Shown here: positions 9,311-18,041 of the stretch, piece by piece
How the letters are laid out: every line of letters begins with the position of its first letter
How positions within the stretch are numbered: the stretch's first letter is position 1
Source of the DNA: Phyllobacterium trifolii
Lineage (GTDB): Bacteria > Pseudomonadota > Alphaproteobacteria > Rhizobiales > Rhizobiaceae
NCBI RefSeq assembly: GCF_014192095.1
Contig: NZ_JACHXN010000003.1
Coordinates: 1 to 64,000 of the forward strand
Direction of reading: 5' to 3'
DNA: 64,000 nt
Position numbers and translations under genes: made by a program
The notes under the pieces: model-generated
Databases searched by the model: none
What the model saw: the letters and a program-made list of their open reading frames with translations, nothing else
Told to the model about the DNA's origin: nothing

Positions 9311-9667
9311 ATGGCCAATTCAGGCAGGGACAAGCGTATCGACTATATCGAATTCAACGTGAAGGACATTGCGCGGGCTCGCAGCTTCTATGGCGATACG
9401 TTCGGCTGGACGTTCACCGACTACGGTACCGATTACTGCGAGTTTTCCGATGGTAATCTCAAAGGCGGATTTGCCAATGCCGGCGACGTCAAACCGGGCG
9501 GCGGTCCCTTGGTCATCTTCTTCGCCGACGACCTTGCGGATACATTGAAGCGGGTTGAAAAAGCGGGCGGCAAGATCGTCAAGCCGATCTTCAATTTCCC
9601 CGGCGGGCGCCGCTTTCATTTCACCGATCCGGAAGGGTACGAACTGGCGGTCTGGTCCGACAAATGA
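9311..9667 (+). CDS. VOC-superfamily (glyoxalase-like) protein
   Basis: The 118-residue protein has the beta-alpha-beta-beta-beta module of the vicinal-oxygen-chelate superfamily. IDYIEFNVKDIARARSFYGD opens the first module, and FHFTDPEGYELAVWSDK forms the usual C-terminal strand pair with the glutamate metal-ligand position. The family includes glyoxalase I, dioxygenases and resistance proteins, so the substrate cannot be assigned. It follows the SRPBCC gene closely and ends at a terminator overlapping its stop codon. Confidence 0.8.
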   Translation: MANSGRDKRIDYIEFNVKDIARARSFYGDTFGWTFTDYGTDYCEFSDGNLKGGFANAGDVKPGGGPLVIFFADDLADTLKRVEKAGGKIVKPIFNFPGGRRFHFTDPEGYELAVWSDK

Positions 9668-9691
9668 GCGGCCACTTGCGCGGCCGCTCTT
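9666..9691. terminator. Convergent terminator
   Basis: GAGCGGCC (9666-9673) and GGCCGCTC (9682-9689) form an 8-bp stem with an 8-base loop followed by TT. It overlaps the stop of the VOC gene and lies at the 3' end of the opposing FMN reductase gene. Confidence 0.6.
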
Positions 9692-9697
9692 CAATCG

Positions 9698-10258
9698 TCA
9701 AGCCGCGCGGGCTGTTTTTAGAGCGTTTGCCCACAGGACAAGCTGGTTGAGCTGGTTGTTGGCCGCTTCATTGAGATGTTCATAGTCGGCAAGCTTCTTC
9801 TCGCCTTTGACCACAGTGAGATATTCGGGGAAGGAGATATGGATGCCGGTCTTGACTGACGCGGCACTCATTTCCACGAAAACCAGTCGAAGATGCTCGA
9901 TTGCGCGGGCACCGCCAACGCCGCCATAGCCGACAAATCCAACGGGCTTGTGAATGAACTCACCAAGATCGATGGCGTTCTTCAGAACGGCAGTCGGGCC
10001 GTGGTTGTATTCCGCAACGGTGACAACAAAACCGTCGAACTCACGCAGTTTCTTTTTCCAGCGCTCTGCCGTCTCGGTTTGAGCAGTCGACGTGCGCTCT
10101 TCGCCGAAGAAGTGCATGGGATAGTCGAGCAAATCGAGGATCTCGACTTCGATATCGTCACGTTTGCCGGCTATTTCGGCGATCCACTTGGCCGGAAATT
10201 CGGCGAAACGGCCGATCCGCGTGCTGCCAACGATGATGCCGATTCTTGCTTTAGCCAT
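9698..10258 (-). CDS. NAD(P)H-dependent FMN reductase family protein
   Basis: The 186-residue flavodoxin-like protein starts with the FMN phosphate-binding loop GSTRIGRF (11-18) and contains AEYNHGPTAVLKNAID, the isoalloxazine-binding segment of the NADPH-dependent FMN reductase family. Members reduce quinones, azo dyes, chromate or FMN; the natural substrate is not predictable. It is divergent from an HxlR-type regulator gene, and the 89-base gap contains an inverted repeat. This suggests redox- or electrophile-responsive control by that regulator, as for YodB/HypR-type systems. That link is an inference from context. Confidence 0.85.
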   Translation of the reverse strand: MAKARIGIIVGSTRIGRFAEFPAKWIAEIAGKRDDIEVEILDLLDYPMHFFGEERTSTAQTETAERWKKKLREFDGFVVTVAEYNHGPTAVLKNAIDLGEFIHKPVGFVGYGGVGGARAIEHLRLVFVEMSAASVKTGIHISFPEYLTVVKGEKKLADYEHLNEAANNQLNQLVLWANALKTARAA

Positions 10259-10283
10259 GTTGAGAAATCCTTTGTCTTGGGAT

Positions 10284-10300
10284 GGTAACTATTTGTGACC
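10284..10300. promoter_or_regulatory. Candidate HxlR operator
   Basis: GGTAAC (10284-10289), a 5-base spacer and GTGACC (10295-10300) form an inverted repeat with one mismatch. It is centred in the gap between the divergent FMN reductase and HxlR genes, where an autoregulating HxlR dimer would be expected to bind. Confidence 0.35.
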
Positions 10301-10347
10301 GGCGCTATATAAGTGACTGTTCGAAACGACCGCAAGGAGGCACTTTT

Positions 10348-10755
10348 TTGAAACCGGATCACTTTGAAGTAACCTCCGCGTGTAGCGCGGTTCATCACAT
10401 TCTGGCGCGGGTCGGCGATAAATGGACGGTGCTGGTCGTCAGTTACCTCGGCAATCGCTCAATGCGGTTCAACGAGTTGAAGCGGGCGATCAATGGTATC
10501 TCGCAAAAGATGCTGACGAGCACATTACGCAGCCTCGAGCGCGACGGTTTCGTCACGCGAACGGTCTATCCGACTATTCCGCCACGTGTGGATTACGAGC
10601 TGACGGACCTGGGACGCGATCTGCTCGTTCCCGTGCGAGGGCTTGGAGACTGGGCGATCAGGAACGAGCAACGTGTCAGCGAGGCCCGTGCCCGTTTCGA
10701 CGCAGCCCACGGGAATGCCGAGGTACAGCGGAGATTCGCTGACGCGGCAGAATAG
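10348..10755 (+). CDS. HxlR-family transcriptional regulator
   Basis: The 135-residue winged-helix protein has the HxlR pattern SAVHHILARVGDKWTVLVVSYL, then RFNELKRAINGISQKMLTSTLRSLERDGFV and the wing RTVYPTIPPRVDYELTDLG. I prefer a TTG start at 10348 because AAGGAGG (10334-10340) sits 7 bases upstream. The ATG at 10282 would add residues unlike the family. Cys11, near the N-terminus, is the position used by redox-sensing HxlR proteins such as YodB. It is divergent from an FMN reductase that it probably controls. Confidence 0.85.
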   Translation: MKPDHFEVTSACSAVHHILARVGDKWTVLVVSYLGNRSMRFNELKRAINGISQKMLTSTLRSLERDGFVTRTVYPTIPPRVDYELTDLGRDLLVPVRGLGDWAIRNEQRVSEARARFDAAHGNAEVQRRFADAAE

Positions 10756-10803
10756 GGAATCCTGCTAACCCTATTGCACAAGTACGTAAACAGCTGGGAT
10801 AAC

Positions 10804-10832
10804 AAAAAAGGCGGGTCGAAACCCGCCTTTTC
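10804..10832. terminator. Bidirectional terminator of hxlR and groEL
   Basis: AAAGGCGGGT (10807-10816) and ACCCGCCTTT (10821-10830) form a perfect 10-bp stem with a CGAA tetraloop. It can serve the plus-strand HxlR gene and, read on the minus strand, the end of groEL. Confidence 0.9.
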
Positions 10833-10856
10833 CGTATTTGCGTGGATGAGGACTTC

Positions 10857-12560
<1,704 letters not shown>

Positions 12561-12857
12561 TTAGCCGAGGATACCCAGAATGTCGGATTCCTTCATGATC
12601 AGCAGGTCTTCGCCGCCAATCTTGACTTCCGTGCCGGACCACTTGCCGAACAGGATAAGATCACCTGCCTTGACATCGAGTGGTACGAGCTTGCCTGCTT
12701 CGTCACGAGCGCCGGTGCCTACGGAGACGATTTCGCCTTCCTGTGGCTTTTCCTTGGCAGTATCCGGAATGATGATGCCGCCTGCAGTCTTTGCTTCGGA
12801 TTCGACGCGGCGTACTACGACGCGGTCGTGAAGCGGGCGGAACTTGGTCTTGGCCAT
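12561..12857 (-). CDS. groES: 10-kDa co-chaperonin GroES
   Basis: GroES caps the GroEL chamber as a heptamer. The start at 12857 gives [20 protein letters not shown], the usual N-terminus, and a 98-residue product; an upstream in-frame ATG at 12884 adds an unlikely nine residues. The mobile-loop region [20 protein letters not shown] and the roof segment are intact. It is first in the operon behind a CIRCE element. Confidence 0.97.
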   Translation of the reverse strand: MAKTKFRPLHDRVVVRRVESEAKTAGGIIIPDTAKEKPQEGEIVSVGTGARDEAGKLVPLDVKAGDLILFGKWSGTEVKIGGEDLLIMKESDILGILG

Positions 12858-12918
12858 GGTTAGAACCCTTGATGTTGGTGTCAAAACGATGTCGCGAACA
12901 GCTGCGCCATCCGCGGTA

Positions 12919-12945
12919 TTAGCACTCGACAGAGGTGAGTGCTAA
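12919..12945. promoter_or_regulatory. CIRCE operator (HrcA-binding site)
   Basis: TTAGCACTC (12919-12927), nine spacer bases and GAGTGCTAA (12937-12945) match the CIRCE consensus in every position. It lies just downstream of the predicted -10, in the 5' leader of groES, as in other alphaproteobacteria. HrcA should repress groESL here until heat shock. hrcA itself is not in the window. Confidence 0.97.
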
Positions 12946-12955
12946 CTTCGGCCGG

Positions 12956-12984
12956 AGATAGTGGGATGGCACTGAAGAGTCAAG
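12956..12984 (-). promoter_or_regulatory. groESL promoter
   Basis: Read on the minus strand, CTTGAC (12984-12979) is followed after 17 bases by CTATCT (12961-12956). This differs at one position from the rhizobial CTTGAC-N17-CTATAT consensus. It ends 11 bases upstream of the CIRCE element, so HrcA bound there would block transcription start. CTTGA-type -35 boxes are shared by sigma-32 promoters, so heat-shock sigma use is also possible. Confidence 0.7.
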
Positions 12985-13103
12985 GGAAAGCTGCGATGAA
13001 TCTTTTCTGCGGTGAACCCAGAATCGGCAATCGCAAGGCGCCTGCAAGTACTGCAAGCAAGCATTTGTTCCATAAAAATGTGATGGATTAATGAAACGAC
13101 GCG

Positions 13104-13463
13104 TCAGGCTGCTTCCACGTCGATCTTGTCGACAGCGAGATTTGCATCACCCCATGCCTTCAAGGCGTTGATAACCGGCTCCAGACTACGACCGCGCTCC
13201 GAAAGCGAATACTCGACCTTGGGCGGTACCTCGGCATAGACCTTGCGTATGATCAGCCCATCGGCTTCCAATTCGCGCAGCTGGTTGGTCAGCATGCGCT
13301 GCGTGACATTAACTAGCTTGCGGCGAATCTCATTGAACCGCAGCGTGCCTGACATGAGATGGTAAAGGATCACGCCTTTCCACTTGCCATCGATCAGGTT
13401 GAGAACGCCTTCCACAGGACAGCCGGCGGAACAATCAAACGTCTTGTGGCGCACGCGTGGCAT
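13104..13463 (-). CDS. HxlR-family transcriptional regulator
   Basis: The 119-residue winged-helix regulator has FDCSAGCPVEGVLNLIDGKW at the N-terminus, LRFNEIRRKLVNVTQRMLTNQLRELEADG as recognition region and KVYAEVPPKVEYSLSERG as wing. I chose 13463 because AAGGA lies about ten bases upstream; the frame is open to 13511. The two N-terminal cysteines (CSAGC) are the usual sensing position of thiol-based HxlR repressors such as HypR/YodB. It is divergent from an MDR-type oxidoreductase gene, its probable target. Confidence 0.85.
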   Translation of the reverse strand: MPRVRHKTFDCSAGCPVEGVLNLIDGKWKGVILYHLMSGTLRFNEIRRKLVNVTQRMLTNQLRELEADGLIIRKVYAEVPPKVEYSLSERGRSLEPVINALKAWGDANLAVDKIDVEAA

Positions 13464-13498
13464 CACGGTATCCTTTTTGACACTATATACAATATATG

Positions 13499-13512
13499 TG
13501 CATTCTTGCACT
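13499..13512. promoter_or_regulatory. Candidate operator between HxlR and oxidoreductase genes
   Basis: GTGCA-TTCT-TGCAC forms a perfect 5-bp inverted repeat in the 100-base gap between the divergent HxlR and oxidoreductase genes, downstream of an AT-rich TATATACAATATAT stretch. The position suits an HxlR operator controlling both. The sequence alone does not prove binding. Confidence 0.35.
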
Positions 13513-13563
13513 TACATAGCATAAGGCGCATCTGACCCAGGTCAACTTATTTGGAGAAAGCCC

Positions 13564-14577
13564 ATGCGCGCTGTCGCCTATTTCGAATCACAACCCATCA
13601 CCGCTGAAACTTCATTGGTCGATATCGACCTGCCGAAGCCCGAAGCAAGTGGCAGAGACTTGTTGGTTGAGGTGAGGGCGATATCTGTCAATCCCGTCGA
13701 TACCAAGGTTCGAGTCAGGGTGAAACCGGAAGGGGGAACGCCCCAGGTGCTTGGCTGGGATGCGTCAGGCGTCGTAGCCGCAGTGGGTCCCGAGGCACAA
13801 TTCTTCAAGCCGGGTGATGAAGTGTTCTACGCTGGAGTGATCGATCGTCCCGGCACGAACTCAGAATTTCACCTCGTCGATGAGCGCATTGTCGGTAAGA
13901 AGCCGTCATCGCTGGACTTCAGCGCCGCCGCCGCGCTTCCACTGACGTCGATTACGGCATGGGAAACCCTGTTCGACCGATTGGATGTCGAGAAGCCGGT
14001 GCTCGGCGCTGCCAATGCCATTGTGATTATCGGTGGGGCAGGAGGTGTAGGTTCGATCGCTATTCAGCTTGCAAGGAAGCTGACGAATCTCACTGTTGTC
14101 GCCACTGCATCGCGTCCCGAGACGAAGACCTGGGTCAAGGAGCTTGGCGCTCATCACGTCGTAGATCACTCGAAACCCATAGCGGCCCAGGTTGAGGCGC
14201 TGGGTATAGGCGCTCCGGGATTCGTGTTCTCAACCACCAACTCGGATGCGCATCTTGCCGAAGTCGCCACGCTGATCGCGCCGCAGGGCCGGTTCGCACT
14301 GATTGATGATCCGAAGACACTCGATGTCATGTTGCTGAAGCGCAAGAGCATATCGCTGCATTGGGAGCTGATGTTTACACGGGCGCTGTTCAAGACACCG
14401 GATATGGATGCTCAGCATCGAATTTTGAACCAGGTGTCGGAACTCGTTGACGAAGGGACGATTAAAACAACTCTCGCCGATGACTTCGGCAAGATCAACG
14501 CCACCAATCTCAAGAGAGCACATGCATTCATAGAAAGCGGCCGCGCCAAAGGCAAGATTGTTCTGTCCGGGTTCTGA
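13564..14577 (+). CDS. Zinc-independent MDR-family alcohol dehydrogenase / quinone reductase
   Basis: The 337-residue protein belongs to the medium-chain dehydrogenase/reductase superfamily, of the 'zinc-binding alcohol dehydrogenase family' subgroup close to NADPH:quinone oxidoreductases. It has the GroES-like N-terminal domain (EVRAISVNPVDTKVR) and a Rossmann domain with GGAGGVGSIAIQLA near residues 157-170. Catalytic zinc cysteines of classical alcohol dehydrogenases are absent, which favours a quinone or enone reductase role with NADPH. The divergent HxlR gene suggests induction by electrophiles or quinones. The substrate is not known. Confidence 0.85.
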   Translation: MRAVAYFESQPITAETSLVDIDLPKPEASGRDLLVEVRAISVNPVDTKVRVRVKPEGGTPQVLGWDASGVVAAVGPEAQFFKPGDEVFYAGVIDRPGTNSEFHLVDERIVGKKPSSLDFSAAAALPLTSITAWETLFDRLDVEKPVLGAANAIVIIGGAGGVGSIAIQLARKLTNLTVVATASRPETKTWVKELGAHHVVDHSKPIAAQVEALGIGAPGFVFSTTNSDAHLAEVATLIAPQGRFALIDDPKTLDVMLLKRKSISLHWELMFTRALFKTPDMDAQHRILNQVSELVDEGTIKTTLADDFGKINATNLKRAHAFIESGRAKGKIVLSGF

Positions 14578-14627
14578 GCACGGCAACTACGCTGGGTATA
14601 TGAGTAGAAGTGCCCAAAAGAGCAGCG

Positions 14628-14942
14628 TCAATCCTCGCCGCTCTCTTCACAAACGTGATGCGCCATATCGACAAGCATGTCGCTGACATGCTTGTCGGCG
14701 AGCTCATAGAAAATCTGCTTGGCCTGCCGGTTGCCGCGTACCAGCCGTGCACCGCGCAACAGGCGCAAATGGTGGCTTACCAGCGATTGCGACAGATCGA
14801 GGCTCGTCGCTATATCACCGACTGATCTCGGCTCGTCGAGGCAGAAGAACAGGATGCGCAGCCGCGTCGGGTCGCCGAGCAACCGAAACGTCTCTGCAAG
14901 GATCGTCGTATCGAGTTGTGATGGGATCGCCAGCTTGTTCAA
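14628..14942 (-). CDS. ArsR/SmtB-family metal-sensing repressor
   Basis: The 104-residue winged-helix protein has the ArsR signature GDPTRLRILFFCLD and recognition helix SLDLSQSLVSHHLRLLRGA. Its last helix contains Asp83, His85, His96 and Glu99, an exact DxHx10HxxE alpha-5 motif as in the zinc sensors SmtB and CzrA. This predicts Zn/Co sensing; the ArsR-type alpha-3 cysteine motif is missing. It is the second gene of an operon: its start overlaps the stop of the CDF exporter gene by four bases. An SmtB-like operator lies in front of that operon, so it probably represses its own exporter. Confidence 0.93.
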   Translation of the reverse strand: MNKLAIPSQLDTTILAETFRLLGDPTRLRILFFCLDEPRSVGDIATSLDLSQSLVSHHLRLLRGARLVRGNRQAKQIFYELADKHVSDMLVDMAHHVCEESGED

Positions 14943-15937
14943 TGCTTATGGCCCTCGTGACGATGGTCATGCTCCGCATGGTCGTGATCCGCGTGTTCAT
15001 GTTCTTCGTGATCGCCGCCTGGCTCTATGCCAAGGCAGCAATCCTCCGGCGCCGTATCCGGCCAGTCGATGGCGATGGTCGAATGTTCGATGTCGAATTT
15101 CGTCCTAAGCTCGATCTCGACCCGTTTGACCAGCAGCCTTGGATCAGCATCCGGCGCGGGCAACACGTGTAAGGTACAAAGCGCCTTACCCGACGTGATC
15201 ATCCAGACATGTACATGACGCACATTGGCGAGACCGGGGATCGCCTGTTTCAAGTGCTGCTCGATTTCTTCAGGCGAGGCGTTCGCCGGCGCACCTTCAA
15301 GAAGAATATGCATTGAATTTCGCAGCAATGCCCAGGCACTGCGCAGGATAAGCAGGCAGACGAAGACAGAGAGGATGGGGTCTATCGGCGTCCAGTCCGT
15401 ATAATAGATGACGATAGCGGCGATGATTGTCCCGACGGAACCAAGCAGATCGCCCAGCACATGCAGGATTGCACCCTTGATATTGACGTGCTCGCTGTCA
15501 CCGCGCGTAAGGATCCAGAATACAGCTATATTGATGACCAGCCCGATCGTCGCCACGATCAGCATCGGCCCTGCCAGTACTTCACCGGGGTTGCGGAAGC
15601 GATCGACAGCCTCGATGGTAATCCAGATGAGGATAGCGAAGAGCGCTATGGCGTTCATCAGCCCGGCAATGACTTCAAAACGCAAATAACCGAATGTGCG
15701 CCGCTCGTCCGCTGCACGCTTGCCGAAATGGAATGCCGCATAGGACAGAGCCAGCGCAGCGGCATCGGTCACCATATGGCCAGCATCGGCGATCAGCGCC
15801 AGCGAACCGGACAATAGACCGCCGATAACTTCGACAATCATGAAGGCGAATGTAATGAAAAACGCGATCAACACTTTGCGCTGATTATCCACCGTGATCT
15901 TCGGTGCGTGGTCGTGGCCTTCGTGTGAATGTGACAT
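14939..15937 (-). CDS. Cation diffusion facilitator, zinc-type exporter
   Basis: The 332-residue inner-membrane CDF protein should export Zn2+ (perhaps Cd2+ or Co2+) by proton antiport. HxxxD metal-site pairs are visible in HMVTDAAAL (TM2) and HVLGDLLGS (TM5), the pattern of zinc-selective CDF transporters. Both tails are histidine-rich (SHSHEGHDHA at the start and a run of DH/EH repeats at the end), likely metal collectors. The C-terminal cytoplasmic domain contains VRHVHVWMITSGK. I start at 15937, which begins directly with the His-rich tail. The ArsR-type regulator gene follows in the same operon. Confidence 0.93.
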   Translation of the reverse strand: MSHSHEGHDHAPKITVDNQRKVLIAFFITFAFMIVEVIGGLLSGSLALIADAGHMVTDAAALALSYAAFHFGKRAADERRTFGYLRFEVIAGLMNAIALFAILIWITIEAVDRFRNPGEVLAGPMLIVATIGLVINIAVFWILTRGDSEHVNIKGAILHVLGDLLGSVGTIIAAIVIYYTDWTPIDPILSVFVCLLILRSAWALLRNSMHILLEGAPANASPEEIEQHLKQAIPGLANVRHVHVWMITSGKALCTLHVLPAPDADPRLLVKRVEIELRTKFDIEHSTIAIDWPDTAPEDCCLGIEPGGDHEEHEHADHDHAEHDHRHEGHKH

Positions 15938-15958
15938 GGCTTGCCCTAGTGATAACAA

Positions 15959-15982
15959 ACATATCAATAATTGTTCATATGT
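15959..15982. promoter_or_regulatory. SmtB/CzrA-type operator
   Basis: On the minus strand this reads ACATATGAACAATTATTGATATGT, given here only as the half-sites ATATGAACA and TGATATG. It is an imperfect 12-2-12-like palindrome resembling the ATATGAACA...TTCATAT operators of zinc-sensing ArsR proteins. It covers the spacer and -10 of the predicted CDF promoter. Confidence 0.75.
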
Positions 15983-15992
15983 ATGCTGTCAA
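15964..15992 (-). promoter_or_regulatory. Promoter of the CDF exporter-regulator operon
   Basis: On the minus strand TTGACA (15992-15987) is followed after exactly 17 bases by TATTGA (15969-15964). The SmtB-type palindrome lies across the spacer and -10, so a bound repressor would exclude RNA polymerase. Confidence 0.55.
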
Positions 15993-16088
15993 TATTTGGA
16001 CGCGAAACAATCGCAGATGATCATGGGTGACACATTTCATGCAATCGGGTAAGCGATGTCGGGCTTTGCGTTCTCGGAAAGGATCGGC

Positions 16089-16946
16089 ATGACCGATATG
16101 ATACATTTGCAGCGTCTCGACGAATTGATGGATCGTTACGATGTACTCCTGTGCGATGTCTGGGGCGTTCTGCATAATGGCGTGGATTCGTTTGCTTCCG
16201 CGTCGGCAGCTCTTTCCCGTGCGCGGGTTGCCGGTCTGACGGTCGTCCTTATAACCAATGCACCGCGCCGTTTCGACAGCGTCGCGCAGCAGATACACGC
16301 GCTTGGCGTGCCCGAATCTTCGTACGATCGCATTGTCACATCGGGGGACGTGACGCGCGAATTGATCCGCAATGCGCCGCGCCCCGTCTTGCATCTTGGG
16401 CCTGAGCGCGATGAAACGCTGTATGAAGGGTTGGACGTCGAACTTGTCGAGGAACGCGAGGCAGACGTCGTCGTGTGTACCGGATTCTTTGACGATGAGA
16501 CGGAAACACCGGAAGATTATGCCGAAATGCTGACTCGATTCCGATCGCGTGATCTGCCGTTCATTTGCGCCAATCCGGATATTGTCGTCGAGCGCGGCGA
16601 CCGCCTCATATGGTGTGCCGGAGCGCTTGCCCGTGATTACAGCCAGCTTGGTGGCCGCACCTTGATTGCTGGCAAGCCGCATCGCCCAATCTACGAGGCC
16701 GCTGTCGCTGCCGCTGCGGAAGTGCGCGGCGAGTCGGTCGACCCCGCACGCGTCCTCGCTATCGGCGATGGTATGCTGACCGATATCAAGGGCGCCGACC
16801 TTTTCGGGATCGATGCTCTTTATATTTCCGGTGGTATCCACGCTGGAGACTACGTCATGGGCGGTGTTCAAGACCTTGAGAAACTGCTTGCATTTCTGGC
16901 GAAGCACGGCAGCAATCCTGTGGCCACGATGCCCATGTTGGCCTGA
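16089..16946 (+). CDS. HAD-IIA family protein (TIGR01459-like)
   Basis: This 285-residue HAD-superfamily protein is of the class IIA cap type. The nucleophile motif reads LLCDVWGVLHNG: Asp23 is present, but the second catalytic Asp of the usual DxD is Trp25, as I recall for this TIGR01459 group. VVLITNAPR (motif II) and LAIGDGMLTDIKGAD (motif IV) are present. The reaction is unknown. The start at 16089 follows AAAGGATC closely; an ATG at 16056 lacks a good site. ribF begins 11 bases after the stop, so the two are probably co-transcribed. Confidence 0.82.
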   Translation: MTDMIHLQRLDELMDRYDVLLCDVWGVLHNGVDSFASASAALSRARVAGLTVVLITNAPRRFDSVAQQIHALGVPESSYDRIVTSGDVTRELIRNAPRPVLHLGPERDETLYEGLDVELVEEREADVVVCTGFFDDETETPEDYAEMLTRFRSRDLPFICANPDIVVERGDRLIWCAGALARDYSQLGGRTLIAGKPHRPIYEAAVAAAAEVRGESVDPARVLAIGDGMLTDIKGADLFGIDALYISGGIHAGDYVMGGVQDLEKLLAFLAKHGSNPVATMPMLA

Positions 16947-16957
16947 GGCTAAAGTTC

Positions 16958-17938
16958 ATGTCGATCCTGCGTCTGAGCGATCCAAACCATTTGCCCGGGC
17001 ACCTCAAAGATGCCGTGGTCGCGATTGGCAATTTTGATGGTGTGCATCGCGGTCACCAAGCCGTGCTGGAACGAGCGCTGGAGGCAGCGCGGGCGGCGGG
17101 AAAGCCTTCCCTCGTGCTGACTTTCGAGCCGCATCCGCGCAGCGTGTTTGTACCGGACCAGCCGGTCGACCGCTTGACCCCGGCCGCCGAAAAAGCCTCC
17201 ATTCTCGAAGCATTGGGCTTTGATGCAGTGGTCGAGTGCCATTTCACCCGCGAGTTTTCGCAGCTGACTGCGGACGTATTTGTAGACCGGATACTGGTCG
17301 GCGGGCTGGCAGCGAGCCGCATCGTTACTGGTTTTGATTTTCATTTCGGCAAGAACCGTCAGGGCGGACCCGCCTTTCTGATGGATGCCGGCGAAAAGCG
17401 TGGCTTTCACGTCACTCTGGTTGATGCCTTCCGCGATGAGGGCGGTCACGCGATCTCATCAAGCCGGATTCGCGAGCTGTTCGGCGAAGGGGAGGTGGTA
17501 GAGGCTGCGGGTCTACTCGGTTATCGCCACCGTATCCGGGCCGAGGTCATTCGCGGCAAACAGCTGGGCCGCACCATTGGATTTCCGACAGCCAACATGG
17601 TTTTGCCGCCGGAAACACATCTGAAACATGGCATCTATGCCGTGCGCTTCCGCAGGGCGGACGGCACACTCTACGATGGCGTTGCCAGCTTCGGCCGGCG
17701 ACCGACAGTCGACACAGATGGTGAACCGCTGCTCGAAACTTATGTCTTCGATTTCAACGGCGATCTCTATGGTGAAACCTGCGCTGTATCATTCTTTGGT
17801 TATCTGCGTGGCGAGGAAAAATTCGACGGCCTGGAACCGATGATGCAGCAAATTAAGCGTGATGAAGAGGAATCGCGGGCCTTGCTGCAGGGTGTGCGGC
17901 CATTGTCGGCGCTCGACCAGACGATCAACTTCGATTGA
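16958..17938 (+). CDS. ribF: Bifunctional riboflavin kinase / FAD synthetase
   Basis: RibF phosphorylates riboflavin to FMN and adenylates FMN to FAD. The N-terminal nucleotidyltransferase domain has GNFDGVHRGHQ (24-34) and ISSSRIRELFGEG. The C-terminal kinase domain starts at GKQLGRTIGFPTANM and contains the conserved PTxN. The 326-residue length is normal. It follows the HAD gene closely. No FMN riboswitch-like leader is visible. Confidence 0.96.
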   Translation: MSILRLSDPNHLPGHLKDAVVAIGNFDGVHRGHQAVLERALEAARAAGKPSLVLTFEPHPRSVFVPDQPVDRLTPAAEKASILEALGFDAVVECHFTREFSQLTADVFVDRILVGGLAASRIVTGFDFHFGKNRQGGPAFLMDAGEKRGFHVTLVDAFRDEGGHAISSSRIRELFGEGEVVEAAGLLGYRHRIRAEVIRGKQLGRTIGFPTANMVLPPETHLKHGIYAVRFRRADGTLYDGVASFGRRPTVDTDGEPLLETYVFDFNGDLYGETCAVSFFGYLRGEEKFDGLEPMMQQIKRDEEESRALLQGVRPLSALDQTINFD

Positions 17939-17939
17939 A

Positions 17940-17958
17940 TTGGTAAATTGTTTACCAA
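17940..17958. promoter_or_regulatory. Perfect palindrome upstream of the mipA-like gene
   Basis: TTGGTAAA (17940-17947), TTG, TTTACCAA (17951-17958) is a perfect 8-bp inverted repeat just after the ribF stop and about 85 bases before the next gene. It has no T tract, so it looks more like a regulator-binding site for the mipA-like gene than a terminator. Confidence 0.45.
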
Positions 17959-18041
17959 GACAATAAAGCCAATTTTATCTATCTTTCGGTAGTTTCGCCA
18001 GATAACTTGCCACCTCCCAGGCAGGGTTCCGGAGTGATTTC

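Noticed and set aside
17939-18041. An FMN riboswitch near ribF
   Set aside because: The leader before ribF is only 11 bases and the gap after it has only the palindrome. No RFN-type conserved core was seen.
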